Shown here in pieces: positions 7,548 to 16,701 of a stretch of 64,000 nt of DNA (positions are counted from its first letter, which is position 1; every line of letters begins with the position of its first letter). This DNA is from Pseudomonadota bacterium (GTDB lineage: Bacteria > Pseudomonadota > Gammaproteobacteria > Steroidobacterales > Steroidobacteraceae). Location: positions 372,001 through 436,000 of the forward strand of contig JAFEFN010000003.1 in assembly GCA_018240525.1 (NCBI GenBank), written 5' to 3'. A model generated the notes under the pieces. It did not search any database. It saw only the letters and a program-made list of their open reading frames with translations, and was not told the DNA's origin. The translations under genes were made by a program, and so were the position numbers.

Positions 7548-9563
7548 TCAGTCCGGGAACTTCAGCTCGCGCTCGATCGCCTGGAAGCGCGGCTCATGGC
7601 GAATCGGATTGAAGTACCCATTCGTCTTCAGCTTGATGAGGTACGCATCGCGGCTCCGCATGGCGACCTCGAGCCAGTGCAGAGCCTGCGCTTTGTCACC
7701 CCACTGCGAATAGATCATGGCGTAGAAGACGGCCGCGTCGTCCGCGTACTTCGCCCGAAGGTCGGCCAGCGCCTGCTCTGCCTCTGCATGTCTGCCCAGT
7801 TTCTCGTAGATCAAGCAGAGACAAATGGCCCTGTTGCTCTCGTCTCCAGCTTCGCACGCGACGCGGGCATTCTCATACTGGCCGGACGCATAGTACGCAA
7901 AGGCCAGCCAGGCATTGAGGAAGGCCGGGTTTGCCACACGCGCGCGCGCTTCTGTGAGGACCTTGATGGCCTCGGCGTGCTGGTGCGCCTCCACGAGCGC
8001 ATAGCCGAGCGTGCTGTGCGCCTCGGGGCTTAGGGGATCGAGCACCAATGCTTGACGTATCGCTGCAAGGCCCGCCTCGGTGTGGCCCATCTCGACGTTA
8101 AAGGAACCGTAATCTGCCAGCACCTGGGCGTTACCGGACGCAAGTTCCACGGCGCGCTGGAACTCCTGGGCCGCACGCGTGAACTCCAGCGAATCCCGCA
8201 GAACCGTGCCCAGCGCGACGTGCGCTTCGGCCAGTTCCGGGGTCAAGGCAATGGCTGCCTGCGCATCGGCCTGCGACCTGGCGCGATAGTCGTGCACCAC
8301 CGTGCCGGTCCCGTAGTTTCTCGCATAGGCTGCCAACGCGACTGACCGGGCGGCCAGGGCGATCGCATACGAAGGATCCTGGCGAATCGCCTCGGAGTAG
8401 CTCTCGATCGCGGCCTGCAGGTCTGCCGCGCTCGCGTAACCCTGAAACCCTTTGGAAGCGCGCAGGTAGGCATCGAATGCGCCCGGGATGCGCGTGCCCC
8501 CCAGTTCGATACGCGCCGCGACGTCACCCAGCAGGGTGACCTTGAGTGCCTCGGCGACCGCCGTGGCGATCTCGGTCTGCAGCTTGAGCACATCGCCGAG
8601 ATCGCGGTCGTAGGTCTTCGACCACATATGAAAGCCGGTCGCCGCGTTGATGAGCTGCGCCGTCACCCGGACGGTGCTGGTGGAGCGCCGTACGCTCCCC
8701 TCCAGCACGGCGGCGACGTTCAGTGCACGGGCGACGGTGCCGATGTCCGTGTGCTCCTTGAAAGAAAAGGACGAGGTTCGCGCTGCGACCTGGAGCCCCC
8801 TGATCTGCGCGAGTGAATTAAGCAGTTCTTCGGCAAGCCCCTCGGAAAAATATTCCTGCTCCTTGTCCCCGCTCATGTTCACGAAGGGCAACACCGCCAC
8901 TGAATGCGGTGGGGGCGTGAAGGATCCGGCTTTGGCAGTGGCCGCACCGGCGGCCACCGGCGGGCTCGAGAGCTTACCGATCGTAAAATAGGCGGCGGCA
9001 CCGATGACCGCCACGCCCACCGCGGCGAGTAGCCAGCGTCCCGCTGCCCGCGTCGCCCGCACAGGGGGCGCATGGGGTATTGATTGCGGCCCCACCGCGA
9101 TCCGGCCCGGCGCCGGACTCGCTTCCGGCATCAGCAGACGCTGCACACGCTCCACAAAGGCCGGTGGGGTCTCTCCTTCGGGTAGCCGGGTCCACTGCAG
9201 CTCGTGGAACTTATCCGGGACGGATGCGCCCCGCTCGGGGGTCCCGTCAATCACCACCGGGACGAGGAAGGCTCTCTTGTGGGCCATGTCGCGGGTCCGG
9301 TCGACCGCCAGGCTCCACTCGCGCCGGAAATAGCCCTCGTCACGTTGCTCGGTGTTGGTCGAGATGACGGGGATGAACAGGCGGCAGTCGTGGATCTGCT
9401 CACGAATCTTGCGATCCCAGGAATCGCCGCCGCGCAGCTCGTTCCGATCGAACCAAACCTCGATGCCGGCGGCCCGCAGTGACGCAGCGATTCTCTCGGC
9501 GGCCTGCGCGTCCTGCGAGGCATAGCTGAGAAACACCGCGTGCGACGATTCGGCCAATGCCAC
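7548..9563 (-). CDS. TIR domain - transmembrane - TolB-like - TPR repeat protein
   Basis: The 671-residue product begins with a TIR domain (about residues 7-110: A-V-F-L-S-Y-A-S-Q-D, then V-W-F-D-R-N-E-L, then V-P-V-V-I-D-G). Glu82 in F-R-R-E-W fits the position of the catalytic glutamate of NAD-cleaving TIR domains. A transmembrane helix lies at about 175-197, then a TolB/FlgO-like domain (S-V-A-V-L-P-F-V-N-M-S-G-D, about 221-360), then TPR repeats to the C-terminus. In better known proteins the same TolB-TPR module is fused to an adenylate cyclase or winged-helix domain. The likely topology is a cytoplasmic TIR and a periplasmic sensing module. NADase activity is inferred from one residue only. 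Confidence 0.85.
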   Translation of the reverse strand: MALAESSHAVFLSYASQDAQAAERIAASLRAAGIEVWFDRNELRGGDSWDRKIREQIHDCRLFIPVISTNTEQRDEGYFRREWSLAVDRTRDMAHKRAFLVPVVIDGTPERGASVPDKFHELQWTRLPEGETPPAFVERVQRLLMPEASPAPGRIAVGPQSIPHAPPVRATRAAGRWLLAAVGVAVIGAAAYFTIGKLSSPPVAAGAATAKAGSFTPPPHSVAVLPFVNMSGDKEQEYFSEGLAEELLNSLAQIRGLQVAARTSSFSFKEHTDIGTVARALNVAAVLEGSVRRSTSTVRVTAQLINAATGFHMWSKTYDRDLGDVLKLQTEIATAVAEALKVTLLGDVAARIELGGTRIPGAFDAYLRASKGFQGYASAADLQAAIESYSEAIRQDPSYAIALAARSVALAAYARNYGTGTVVHDYRARSQADAQAAIALTPELAEAHVALGTVLRDSLEFTRAAQEFQRAVELASGNAQVLADYGSFNVEMGHTEAGLAAIRQALVLDPLSPEAHSTLGYALVEAHQHAEAIKVLTEARARVANPAFLNAWLAFAYYASGQYENARVACEAGDESNRAICLCLIYEKLGRHAEAEQALADLRAKYADDAAVFYAMIYSQWGDKAQALHWLEVAMRSRDAYLIKLKTNGYFNPIRHEPRFQAIERELKFPD

Positions 9564-9673
9564 CCCTGAACCCGTGAGCGTGCGGAGACTTCCCGAAGCC
9601 CCTCGAGCGGCAGCTTAACTGAAATGCGCTGGGCTACTGAAATGTGAACGGAGGGCTGGTCCTCCCGAACCGG

Positions 9674-10132
9674 CTATTGATCCGCCCATGCCGCACCGGT
9701 GATGCGCCAGCCGGAGCCAGGCTCCTGCGTGCGCAGCGTGATTGTGATCGTGCCGGGAAAATTCACCCGCTGGCCTGCCCTTCGGTATGAAAGTGTCACG
9801 GGAGCCACCAGGTAAGCCACGGCTCCTTCCACATCCAGGTGGCGCATGGGTCCGAACGATATGGCCGCCTCCGTCGCTGCGTTCTTGGTGGCCCAGGCCT
9901 TGAAGGCGTCGAACCACCTGGAGCACGCGCCGGGGCCCTGCCATACGTGCGGCGGCAGGTCGTCGATGACGACGGCATCCTCGGCGCACGGGGTGTTGTC
10001 GCGCGCGAAGCTCCCGGAGCTGAAGGCGACCGCCCACCGCTGAACCGCAGCCTCGATATCCGTGTGGTCCGCCGTCGCTGCCTGAGCGGAACCAGTCATC
10101 CCCAGCACGATCAAGATCAGAACGGTGCGCAT
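9674..10132 (-). CDS. Secreted NTF2/SnoaL-like protein
   Basis: The product has about 152 residues with a clear signal peptide (M-R-T-V-L-I-L-I to A-Q-A). The mature part fits the SnoaL/NTF2-like fold: an initial helix with A-V-Q-R-W-A-V-A-F, a W-F-D-A-F segment, and four strands ending in W-R-I-T-G-A-A-W. No catalytic residue can be assigned. The ATG at 10132 has a GGGGAG ribosome binding site; the frame extends to 10177 but that would bury the signal peptide. It lies upstream of the TIR-TPR gene on the same strand with a 110-bp gap. Confidence 0.75.
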   Translation of the reverse strand: MRTVLILIVLGMTGSAQAATADHTDIEAAVQRWAVAFSSGSFARDNTPCAEDAVVIDDLPPHVWQGPGACSRWFDAFKAWATKNAATEAAISFGPMRHLDVEGAVAYLVAPVTLSYRRAGQRVNFPGTITITLRTQEPGSGWRITGAAWADQ

Positions 10133-10337
10133 GATGCTCCCCAAGGGCCTACCCGGGCGCAGTATGCACCCTCGCATTTCTTGAAAAGTGCTTCCCGCCT
10201 GGGTTGCGGTGTTAAAGTCCGCAACATCCGTTCGAGCGACCGCGGGCGCGGCGGCCTAACCAAAGAACCGTCCAAGGCAAACCAAAGCTGCGCATATCGC
10301 CGCGGCAGAACCACGGAAGTACGAGCAGAGGCACCCC

Positions 10338-10655
10338 ATGGCAATCAAACGGCCGTCCAAGAGTCTCGGAACCCGCGTGCGCAAGACCGTGACCTCGCCG
10401 GGACTGCGCCACGTCGATCTCAAGATGCCGCAACAGATGGTCCCGGGGAACCTCTACGTCGGCTGGTTGTGCAAGAGCAAGGCCTGCGGCACCGTCATTG
10501 CCGTCGCACTTCCTCCGGATGACCCAAAGAACGCCACGGCCGACTCCGACGACCAGCTCTGCGCCGTCAAATGCCCGCACTGCGGTAACGAAGACCTCTA
10601 CCACTGGAATGCCCGGCGCGAGCACGCGTACGCACCGAAGAATGCCGGCACCTGA
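10338..10655 (+). CDS. Small zinc-ribbon-like hypothetical protein
   Basis: The 105-residue product has a Lys/Arg-rich N-terminus and four cysteines in two groups: W-L-C-K-S-K-A-C-G near the middle and K-C-P-H-C-G-N-E-D toward the end. This spacing suggests one treble-clef or zinc-ribbon metal site. No enzymatic motif is visible, and a role in nucleic acid or protein binding is only a guess. The start has a GAGG upstream. The next gene follows in the same direction after 45 bp. Confidence 0.65.
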   Translation: MAIKRPSKSLGTRVRKTVTSPGLRHVDLKMPQQMVPGNLYVGWLCKSKACGTVIAVALPPDDPKNATADSDDQLCAVKCPHCGNEDLYHWNARREHAYAPKNAGT

Positions 10656-10700
10656 GGCGCAGCCGAATTCTTGGGTGCAGCCGGCTAAGGGGAGCTAGGA

Positions 10701-11165
10701 TTGGCCCGGCTGCCCCTAGCCACCCGCCTGGTCATGAGACTCGACGTCTGGTCCGTGCGCTGGACGGGCAGCTCGTTCTTCATGTGGCTGTTCGCGCGCC
10801 GGGCCGGGCTGGACAAGAATCCGGAATTCAAGAGCCGCAAGGCTCCTTCCCTGGTGCTGGTGACGCGGGGGCGCAAGAGCGGCCGCCGGCGTGCTGTCGT
10901 GTTGCCCTACTTCACTTTCGACGGGATGACCTTCGTGGTCGGTTCGAAGGGCGGCGCGGATGAGGATCCGGACTGGGTCCGCAACCTGCGCATGACGCCT
11001 GCGGCGACCGTGTACGTGCAGCGCAAACCCAGGACCGTCAGCACCCGCTTTGCGACAGCCAAGGAGCGCTCGCAACTGTGGCACCAGCTCGTCGCGTTCG
11101 CACCGACCTACGACGGCTACCAGAAGGGCACCCGGCGCGAGATCCCGCTGGTGCTCATCCAGTAA
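10701..11165 (+). CDS. DDN-type deazaflavin-dependent nitroreductase family protein
   Basis: The 154-residue product matches the split-barrel DDN family: the L-V-T-R-G-R-K-S-G core, then V-V-L-P-Y-F, then V-V-G-S-K-G-G-A-D-E-D-P-D-W and the R-N-L-R strand. Actinobacterial members bind F420; in proteobacteria the cofactor is often unknown and may be a flavin or haem. Translation most likely starts at a TTG at 10701, preceded by AAGGGGAG at 6-bp spacing. It converges with the RidA gene. Confidence 0.8.
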   Translation: MARLPLATRLVMRLDVWSVRWTGSSFFMWLFARRAGLDKNPEFKSRKAPSLVLVTRGRKSGRRRAVVLPYFTFDGMTFVVGSKGGADEDPDWVRNLRMTPAATVYVQRKPRTVSTRFATAKERSQLWHQLVAFAPTYDGYQKGTRREIPLVLIQ

Positions 11166-11172
11166 CGCCTGA

Positions 11173-11562
11173 TCAGCCCTTGCCGCGCAGCCGCGCCGTC
11201 ACTTCGATCTCGATCTGCATGCGCGGGTCGGCCAGTCCCGCGGAGATCATCGTCGCCGCCGGCCGTGTCTCGCCGAAGCACCGGCGCAGCACCGGCCAAC
11301 ATTTCGGGAACTCCCCCGCTGCCGGCACGATGTAGGTCACCCGCACCACGTCCTTCAGCGTCGCACCGGCCTGGGCCAGCGCCGCCTCGATGTTCTTCAG
11401 GCACTGCTCGGTCTGCTCAACCAGGTCTGAGGAGATCGACATGGTCTGGTAGTTGAACCCGGTGGTACCGGAGACGAAAACCCACTCCCCGTCGACCACG
11501 GCCCGGGAGTAGCCGATCTCCTGTTCAAATGTAGATCCTGAACTGATCAGCCTGCGCGCCAT
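11173..11562 (-). CDS. RidA (YjgF/UK114) family protein
   Basis: The 129-residue product shows the RidA pattern: G-Y-S-R-A-V-V near the start, V-F-V-S-G-T-T-G-F, the Q-T-E-Q-C-L-K-N-I-E helix, and a final strand I-E-I-E-V-T-A. The family hydrolyses reactive enamine or imine intermediates as cytosolic trimers. The arginine that binds the substrate carboxylate in the archetype falls near D-P-R in this copy, but the alignment is uncertain, so it may be a divergent member. The ATG at 11562 has a GGGAGG site; the frame continues upstream to 11628 without need. Confidence 0.88.
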   Translation of the reverse strand: MARRLISSGSTFEQEIGYSRAVVDGEWVFVSGTTGFNYQTMSISSDLVEQTEQCLKNIEAALAQAGATLKDVVRVTYIVPAAGEFPKCWPVLRRCFGETRPAATMISAGLADPRMQIEIEVTARLRGKG

Positions 11563-11661
11563 TGCTTTCCTCCCGCCTACTTCGGGCTTTGCCGCCGATA
11601 ACTTGCCCGACTTTCCGCCCACCTGCACGGTTTGCCGGGCAACACCTGCCCGGAGCCTGGT

Positions 11662-12054
11662 CTATCGTTGCATATTCAGGATCTGGTCCATGGGCAGCAT
11701 GTTGTGGTCCAGGTTGGCCATGATCCACAGCGAACCGAACACCAGCAGCATCACGATCAGCAGGCCGAATGCCAGCGCCATAATGTTGTTGACGCTGTCG
11801 GGGCCGGCGGTGATGTGCAGGAAGAACACCAGGTGCACGCCCATCTGGGCGATCGCCAGGACCGAGAGCGCGATCGGGATGCTGGGCTCCCAGACCAGGG
11901 TGCTGCGGGCGAGGTAAAACGAGACCGCCGTCAGCACGATGGCCAGCAGGAAGCCCACCAGATAGGAGCGGACGGCTGCGCCGAGTGAACCGGCACCTTC
12001 GAACTCGTCGCCCGGGGCAACGTCATCCGCGGCAAGATCGCGTTCCTCGTTCAT
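11662..12054 (-). CDS. cyoD: Cytochrome bo3 quinol oxidase subunit IV
   Basis: The 130-residue product has three membrane helices with the CyoD signature region A-Q-M-G-V-H-L-V-F-F-L-H-I in the second. The N-terminal 30 residues are acidic and cytoplasmic. It is the last gene of the oxidase operon and overlaps subunit III by an ATGA junction at 12051-12054. CyoD helps assemble the haem-copper core in subunit I. No haem O synthase gene (cyoE) follows; the next gene on this strand is the separate RidA gene. Confidence 0.93.
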   Translation of the reverse strand: MNEERDLAADDVAPGDEFEGAGSLGAAVRSYLVGFLLAIVLTAVSFYLARSTLVWEPSIPIALSVLAIAQMGVHLVFFLHITAGPDSVNNIMALAFGLLIVMLLVFGSLWIMANLDHNMLPMDQILNMQR

Positions 12055-12701
12055 CGGGCCACTCCCACCAGATAGACAAGGCTGAACAAGCCGATCCACA
12101 CGATGTCCAGGGTGTGCCAGAAGAGGCTGAAGCACAGGATGCGCCGCAGGATCTCGGGTCGATAACCCCGGGCCCGCACCTGCGCCATCATGGTCAGGAG
12201 CCACAGCAGGCCAGCGCTCACGTGCAGACCATGACAGCCAATCAGCGCGAAAAAAGCCGATAGGAAGGCGCTGCGGGTCGGTCCGTTGCCGGCACGCACC
12301 ATGCGCGCGAACTCGTGCACCTCCAGTGCGATGAATGCCGCGCCGAGGACAAAGGTCGCGGCCATGGCGAGCTGGAACAGGTCGCTGCGCCGGAAGCGGG
12401 AACCCACCGCGGCAAGGCCGCAGGTAAGACTCGAGGTGAGCAGGCACCCCGTCTCGATGCCGACGCTCTTCAGGTCGAACAGCGCGCGACCGCCGGCCCC
12501 CCCGGCCGTGCTGTCGGTCAGCACGGCATACGTGGCAAAGAACGCGGAGAACAGGATGATGTCGCTGATCAGGAAGATCCAGAAGCCGTAGCCGGCGATG
12601 ATGCGCTTGGACTGGTCGTGGGTTCTGCGGTCCTCGAGTTTCTTGCCGTGGCCGGTCGGCGCGCGCAGTGCCCCGGACGCTCCCCCGGCGACCGCGTTCA
12701 A
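12051..12701 (-). CDS. cyoC: Cytochrome bo3 quinol oxidase subunit III
   Basis: The 216-residue product has five predicted helices typical of haem-copper oxidase subunit III ([12 protein letters not shown], then [11 protein letters not shown]). The first codon is a TTG overlapping the stop of subunit I (TTGA at 12698-12701); there is no ATG nearby, so coupled translation from TTG is the best start. It supports the integrity of the oxidase core in the inner membrane. Confidence 0.93.
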   Translation of the reverse strand: MNAVAGGASGALRAPTGHGKKLEDRRTHDQSKRIIAGYGFWIFLISDIILFSAFFATYAVLTDSTAGGAGGRALFDLKSVGIETGCLLTSSLTCGLAAVGSRFRRSDLFQLAMAATFVLGAAFIALEVHEFARMVRAGNGPTRSAFLSAFFALIGCHGLHVSAGLLWLLTMMAQVRARGYRPEILRRILCFSLFWHTLDIVWIGLFSLVYLVGVAR

Positions 12702-14683
12702 GCGGCTGACCCCTGGCGTGCCGCCCGGTGCGCCCGGTCAAGCTCCCTGGCGAGGTCTGCCGGTACCGAGTCCTCCTGCTGTTCGCGCCACGCAAGCTTC
12801 ACGAACGTCGCATAGGCGCATAGGAACGCGAGGCCGACGAGCCACCAGATATGCCAGACGAGCGCAAACCCCATGACGCTTGCGAAGAAGGCACAGACAA
12901 TCCCCGTCGCACTGTTGCGTGGAAGATGGATGTCCTGGTACTCCTCGTCTGCCGGGGAGGCCAGGGCCGCGTCCGAGAGCTGCTTCCGGCGCCAGAAGTC
13001 GTCCTGGCCTTGCACCTGCGGCAGGACCGCGAAGTTGAAGCTCGGGGGCGGCGAGGCCGTGGACCACTCGAGAGTCCTGCCATTCCAGGGGTCCCCGCTG
13101 ACATCGCGCAGGGCCTCGCGCCTGCGGATGCTGACCACGAGCTGCGCGACCTGGAAACCGATGCCGGCCAGGACGAATGCCGCGCCGACGGCGGCCACCA
13201 CCAGCCAGGGCTGCCACGCGGCGACCTCGTAGTGCTGCAGTCGCCTGGTCATCCCCGTGAGTCCAAGCGCATACAGGGGCATGAACGCCAAGTAGAAGCC
13301 GACGACCCAGCACCAGAATGCCGCCTTGCCCAAGCCGTCGTGCAGGCGGAAGCCGAACGCCTTCGGAAACCAGTACGTATAGCCGGCAAATGCCCCGAAC
13401 AGCGTCCCGCCGATGATCACGTTGTGGAAATGCGCGACCAGGAACACGCTGTTGTGCAGGACGAAGTCCGCAGGCGGCGCCGCCAGCAGGACGCCCGTCA
13501 TCCCGCCGATGACGAAGGTGACCACGAAGGCGAGCGACCAGAGTATCGGTGTCGCGAAGACGAGGCGGCCGCCGTACATCGTGAAGAGCCAGTTGAAGAT
13601 CTTCACGCCCGTCGGCACGGCGATCACCATCGTCGCGATGCCAAAAGCGGTGTTGACGTTGGCTCCGGCACCCATGGTGAAGAAGTGGTGCAGCCATACC
13701 ATGAAGGACACCAGGCAGATCGCCATGGTCGCAGCCACCATCGAGCGGTAGCCGAACAAGGCCTTGCGTGAAAATGTAGCGAAGACCTCGGAGTAGATCC
13801 CGAATGCGGGCAGGACCAGGATGTAGACCTCCGGGTGCCCCCAGGCCCAGATGAGGTTCACGTACATCATGACGTTGCCCCCGGCCTCGTTTGTGAAGAA
13901 GTGGAAGCCGAGGTAGCGATCCAGCAGCAGCATCGCAAACGTCGCGGTCAGTATCGGGAAGGCGGCAACCATCAGCAGGCTCGATGCCAGGGCCGTCCAG
14001 CAGAACATCGGCATGCGCAGATAGTTCATGCCGGGAGCGCGCAACTTGAGGATGGTCGTCACCAGGTTGATGCCTGCGATCAGGGTGCCGATGCCGGAGA
14101 TCTGCAGCGCCCACAGGTAGTAGTCGACTCCGACCCCTGGTGAATAGGTCAACTCGGACAACGGTGGATATGCCAGCCAGCCGGTGCGGGCAAACTCCCC
14201 GACCATGAGCGAAACGTTCACGAGCAGCGCGCCGGCCGCTGTCAGCCAGAAGCCAACCGAGTTGAGGACCGGAAAGGCTACATCGCGCACACCCAGCTGC
14301 AGAGGCACGACGAAATTCATCAGCCCGATGACGAATGGCATGGCCACGAAGAAAATCATGATCGTGCCGTGCGCCGAAAAAATCTGGTCATAGTGCTCCG
14401 GCGGCAGGTAGCCGCCGCCGTGCAGGGCGAGCGCCTGCTGCGAGCGCATCAGGATCGCATCGCTGAAGCCGCGCAGCAGCATGACCAGCGCAAGCACCAC
14501 GTACATGATGCCGATGCGCTTGTGGTCGACGCTCGTCAGCCACTGCTTCCACAGGTACGCAAAGTGCCCTCGTACCAGTACCCAGCCGACCACGCCGGCG
14601 AGGACGAGCAGGACGACGGCCGATGCCACGATGGCGATCGGCTCATGGAGCGGTATCGCCGCCCAGCTGAGCTTGCCCCACAT
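12698..14683 (-). CDS. cyoB: Cytochrome bo3 quinol oxidase subunit I
   Basis: The 661-residue product is full length for CyoB. It contains the ubiquinone-site set [10 protein letters not shown] and I-F-S-A-H-G-T, matching the Arg, Asp and His that bind quinol in the E. coli enzyme, and the haem-copper centre segments W-G-H-P-E-V-Y and H-F-H-N-V. Subunit I oxidises ubiquinol, reduces oxygen to water and pumps protons. The ATG directly follows the TAG stop of cyoA with no gap. Confidence 0.97.
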   Translation of the reverse strand: MWGKLSWAAIPLHEPIAIVASAVVLLVLAGVVGWVLVRGHFAYLWKQWLTSVDHKRIGIMYVVLALVMLLRGFSDAILMRSQQALALHGGGYLPPEHYDQIFSAHGTIMIFFVAMPFVIGLMNFVVPLQLGVRDVAFPVLNSVGFWLTAAGALLVNVSLMVGEFARTGWLAYPPLSELTYSPGVGVDYYLWALQISGIGTLIAGINLVTTILKLRAPGMNYLRMPMFCWTALASSLLMVAAFPILTATFAMLLLDRYLGFHFFTNEAGGNVMMYVNLIWAWGHPEVYILVLPAFGIYSEVFATFSRKALFGYRSMVAATMAICLVSFMVWLHHFFTMGAGANVNTAFGIATMVIAVPTGVKIFNWLFTMYGGRLVFATPILWSLAFVVTFVIGGMTGVLLAAPPADFVLHNSVFLVAHFHNVIIGGTLFGAFAGYTYWFPKAFGFRLHDGLGKAAFWCWVVGFYLAFMPLYALGLTGMTRRLQHYEVAAWQPWLVVAAVGAAFVLAGIGFQVAQLVVSIRRREALRDVSGDPWNGRTLEWSTASPPPSFNFAVLPQVQGQDDFWRRKQLSDAALASPADEEYQDIHLPRNSATGIVCAFFASVMGFALVWHIWWLVGLAFLCAYATFVKLAWREQQEDSVPADLARELDRAHRAARQGSAA

Positions 14684-15613
14684 CTACGGGGCCTTGGCCC
14701 GCGGCTGCTTGGCGTCGGGCACCGGCGCAGCCGGGCCGGGACCCGGGGGCAGGGACTGCGCGACCAGTCGCTCGAACAGCTGCGGGTCGGTGCTGCCGAA
14801 GACCAGGACCGGGCTGGTGCCCTGCTGGCCGAGCGCCAAGTAGGCAGCCTCATCGAGCCTGCGCGGGGCACCGCGCGCTGATTCGACCCAAGTCTTGAAC
14901 TCTTGCGCGCTCACGGCGTGCACGTCGAAGTGCATGTCCGAAAAGCCAGCGCCGCTGTAGTTCGCGGACAGGCCCTCGTAGGTGCCCGCAGCGTCGGCTT
15001 CGAGGTTCAGCTGCGTCACCATCCCGTTCATGGTGTAGATCATGCTGCCGAGCTGGGGAACGAAGAAGGCGTTCATGACGCTGGCCGAGGTCAGCGAAAA
15101 GTGCAGTGGTGCGCGCGTCGGGACGGTCAGTTCATTGACGCTGGCGACGCCGTACTGCGGGTAGATGAACAGCCACTTCCAGTCGAGCGACACGACCTGC
15201 ACTTCGACGGTTCCCGTACCTTGCAGTGGTTTGGCAGGATCCAGCGAGTGCGAGCCGATCCAGGTCACACCGGCGAGCAGGATGATGACCAGCGCCGGAA
15301 TGAACCACACGACCAACTCGACCTTCCCCGAGTAGTCCCAGTCCGGCAGATAGCGCGAACGTGCATTGCCGGCCCGGTACCACCAGGCGAAGGCCGCGGT
15401 GGCGAGGATGGTGGGCACGACGATCGCCAGCATGATCACCAGCGAGTCGATCAGGATCATCTTTTCGGCGTGGCCGACCGGCCCGCGCGGCGCCAGAACT
15501 CCGCCGCCACAGGCTGCCAGGCCCAGGCAGACGGTCGCCAGCACGACTTTGGGAATCCTGCACGGGTAACCCTGCGCGGGTCCCGGTTGACCGGCGAGCA
15601 TTCTGCGTTCCAT
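14684..15613 (-). CDS. cyoA: Cytochrome bo3 quinol oxidase subunit II (lipoprotein)
   Basis: The 309-residue product has a lipoprotein signal with lipobox L-A-A-C, two membrane helices and a periplasmic cupredoxin-like domain. The CuA cysteine pair of cytochrome c oxidases is absent (the region reads G-A-G-F-S-D-M-H-F-D), which marks a quinol rather than cytochrome c oxidase. The C-terminus is Pro/Ala-rich. It is the first gene of cyoABCD. A second ATG five codons in has a GGAA upstream and is an alternative start. Confidence 0.95.
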   Translation of the reverse strand: MERRMLAGQPGPAQGYPCRIPKVVLATVCLGLAACGGGVLAPRGPVGHAEKMILIDSLVIMLAIVVPTILATAAFAWWYRAGNARSRYLPDWDYSGKVELVVWFIPALVIILLAGVTWIGSHSLDPAKPLQGTGTVEVQVVSLDWKWLFIYPQYGVASVNELTVPTRAPLHFSLTSASVMNAFFVPQLGSMIYTMNGMVTQLNLEADAAGTYEGLSANYSGAGFSDMHFDVHAVSAQEFKTWVESARGAPRRLDEAAYLALGQQGTSPVLVFGSTDPQLFERLVAQSLPPGPGPAAPVPDAKQPRAKAP

Positions 15614-15759
15614 GACAGGTCCGCGCGTTCGGTTGGCGAGCGTATGTTACTCGCTCCGGCCTGCCCGGCCGCGCACTTTCGGCGCAGCACGGACGGAGCA
15701 GCAGTTCGCCGCGGGTCTGTGCGCTCAAGCTGAAGCGGGCAGGCGGGTGCGTCGCGGAC

Positions 15760-16596
15760 TCAGAAGTTGAAACCGTTGCCGGTGACGACCGGCAGATTGG
15801 TCCACAAGCCCTTCGGATCCCGGTACCAGCCGCCCGCCGCCAGCGCCCCACCGTCCAGGTTGATGGTCGTGCCGGTAATCCACGCAGCCAGATCGGAGGC
15901 GAGGAACAGCGCGGATCCGGCCGCATCCTGTGGTGTCCCGAAGCGCCCCAGGGGGATCCAGCGACGCGTGTGATCGCGGTGCTCCGGTGCAATCATTGCC
16001 GTCACCGGTACCTGAGGCGTCTCTGTCGTCTCCGGCGCAATGGCATTGACCCGGATGCCCGCCGGCGCCAGTTCGAGCGCCAGACTGCGCGTGAAGCCCG
16101 TGATGGCGTGCTTCATCGCCGAGTACACCGTCACCATCGGGATGCCGCGGAAGGCCTCGATCGAGGACAGCGAAATGATGCTGCTGCCGGGGGCACGCCG
16201 GCGCAGCAGCGGGATCGCCGCCCGCGTCACCAGCAGGATCGACTTGAGGTTCACGCCGTAGATGGCTTCGATCTCCTCGTCGCTGCACTGCTCGAAGGGT
16301 TTGACGATGCGTAGGAAGTCGCCCACGTTGTTGACCAGCACGTCGAGGCCGTCAAACCGCGCCGCAACCTGCGCGATCATCGCGTCCACGGCCGCCCGTG
16401 AGCGCACGTCGGTCTCGCACACCAGCGCATCGACGCCGGCCTTCGCGAGCGCCTCCCGGACCTCGCGGGCGCGAGGCGGATCGATCTCGGCCACCACCAC
16501 CCTCGCCCCCGCGCTCCCGAAACTCTCGGCGATCGCGCGACCGATGCCCGCTCCGCCGCCGGTCACCAGAACGGTCTTGCCACGAAAATCCAGCAT
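15760..16596 (-). CDS. SDR family oxidoreductase
   Basis: The 278-residue product has the T-G-G-G-A-G-I-G cofactor motif near residue 12, N-N-V-G in place of N-N-A-G, catalytic Ser in L-S-S-I-E-A and Y-S-A-M-K. The C-terminus is longer than usual, ending in an aromatic/Gly segment beyond the typical N-L-D-G-G. An Asp-containing acidic residue at the end of the second strand (A-E-I-D) suggests NAD over NADP. A GAGGAGAGG ribosome binding site precedes the ATG. It is the last of three same-strand genes after the Rieske oxygenase and homocysteine methyltransferase; a role in oxidising their product is inferred. Confidence 0.9.
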   Translation of the reverse strand: MLDFRGKTVLVTGGGAGIGRAIAESFGSAGARVVVAEIDPPRAREVREALAKAGVDALVCETDVRSRAAVDAMIAQVAARFDGLDVLVNNVGDFLRIVKPFEQCSDEEIEAIYGVNLKSILLVTRAAIPLLRRRAPGSSIISLSSIEAFRGIPMVTVYSAMKHAITGFTRSLALELAPAGIRVNAIAPETTETPQVPVTAMIAPEHRDHTRRWIPLGRFGTPQDAAGSALFLASDLAAWITGTTINLDGGALAAGGWYRDPKGLWTNLPVVTGNGFNF

Positions 16597-16701
16597 CTCG
16601 GCCTCTCCTCAATCTTCCGTCAGCAGCCGCCCAGTACCTCGCGTGCCATCGACCGGCGCCGTGACCCGGGGCAGATCCCCGCCGGCGACCCTCAGCGAAG
16701 G

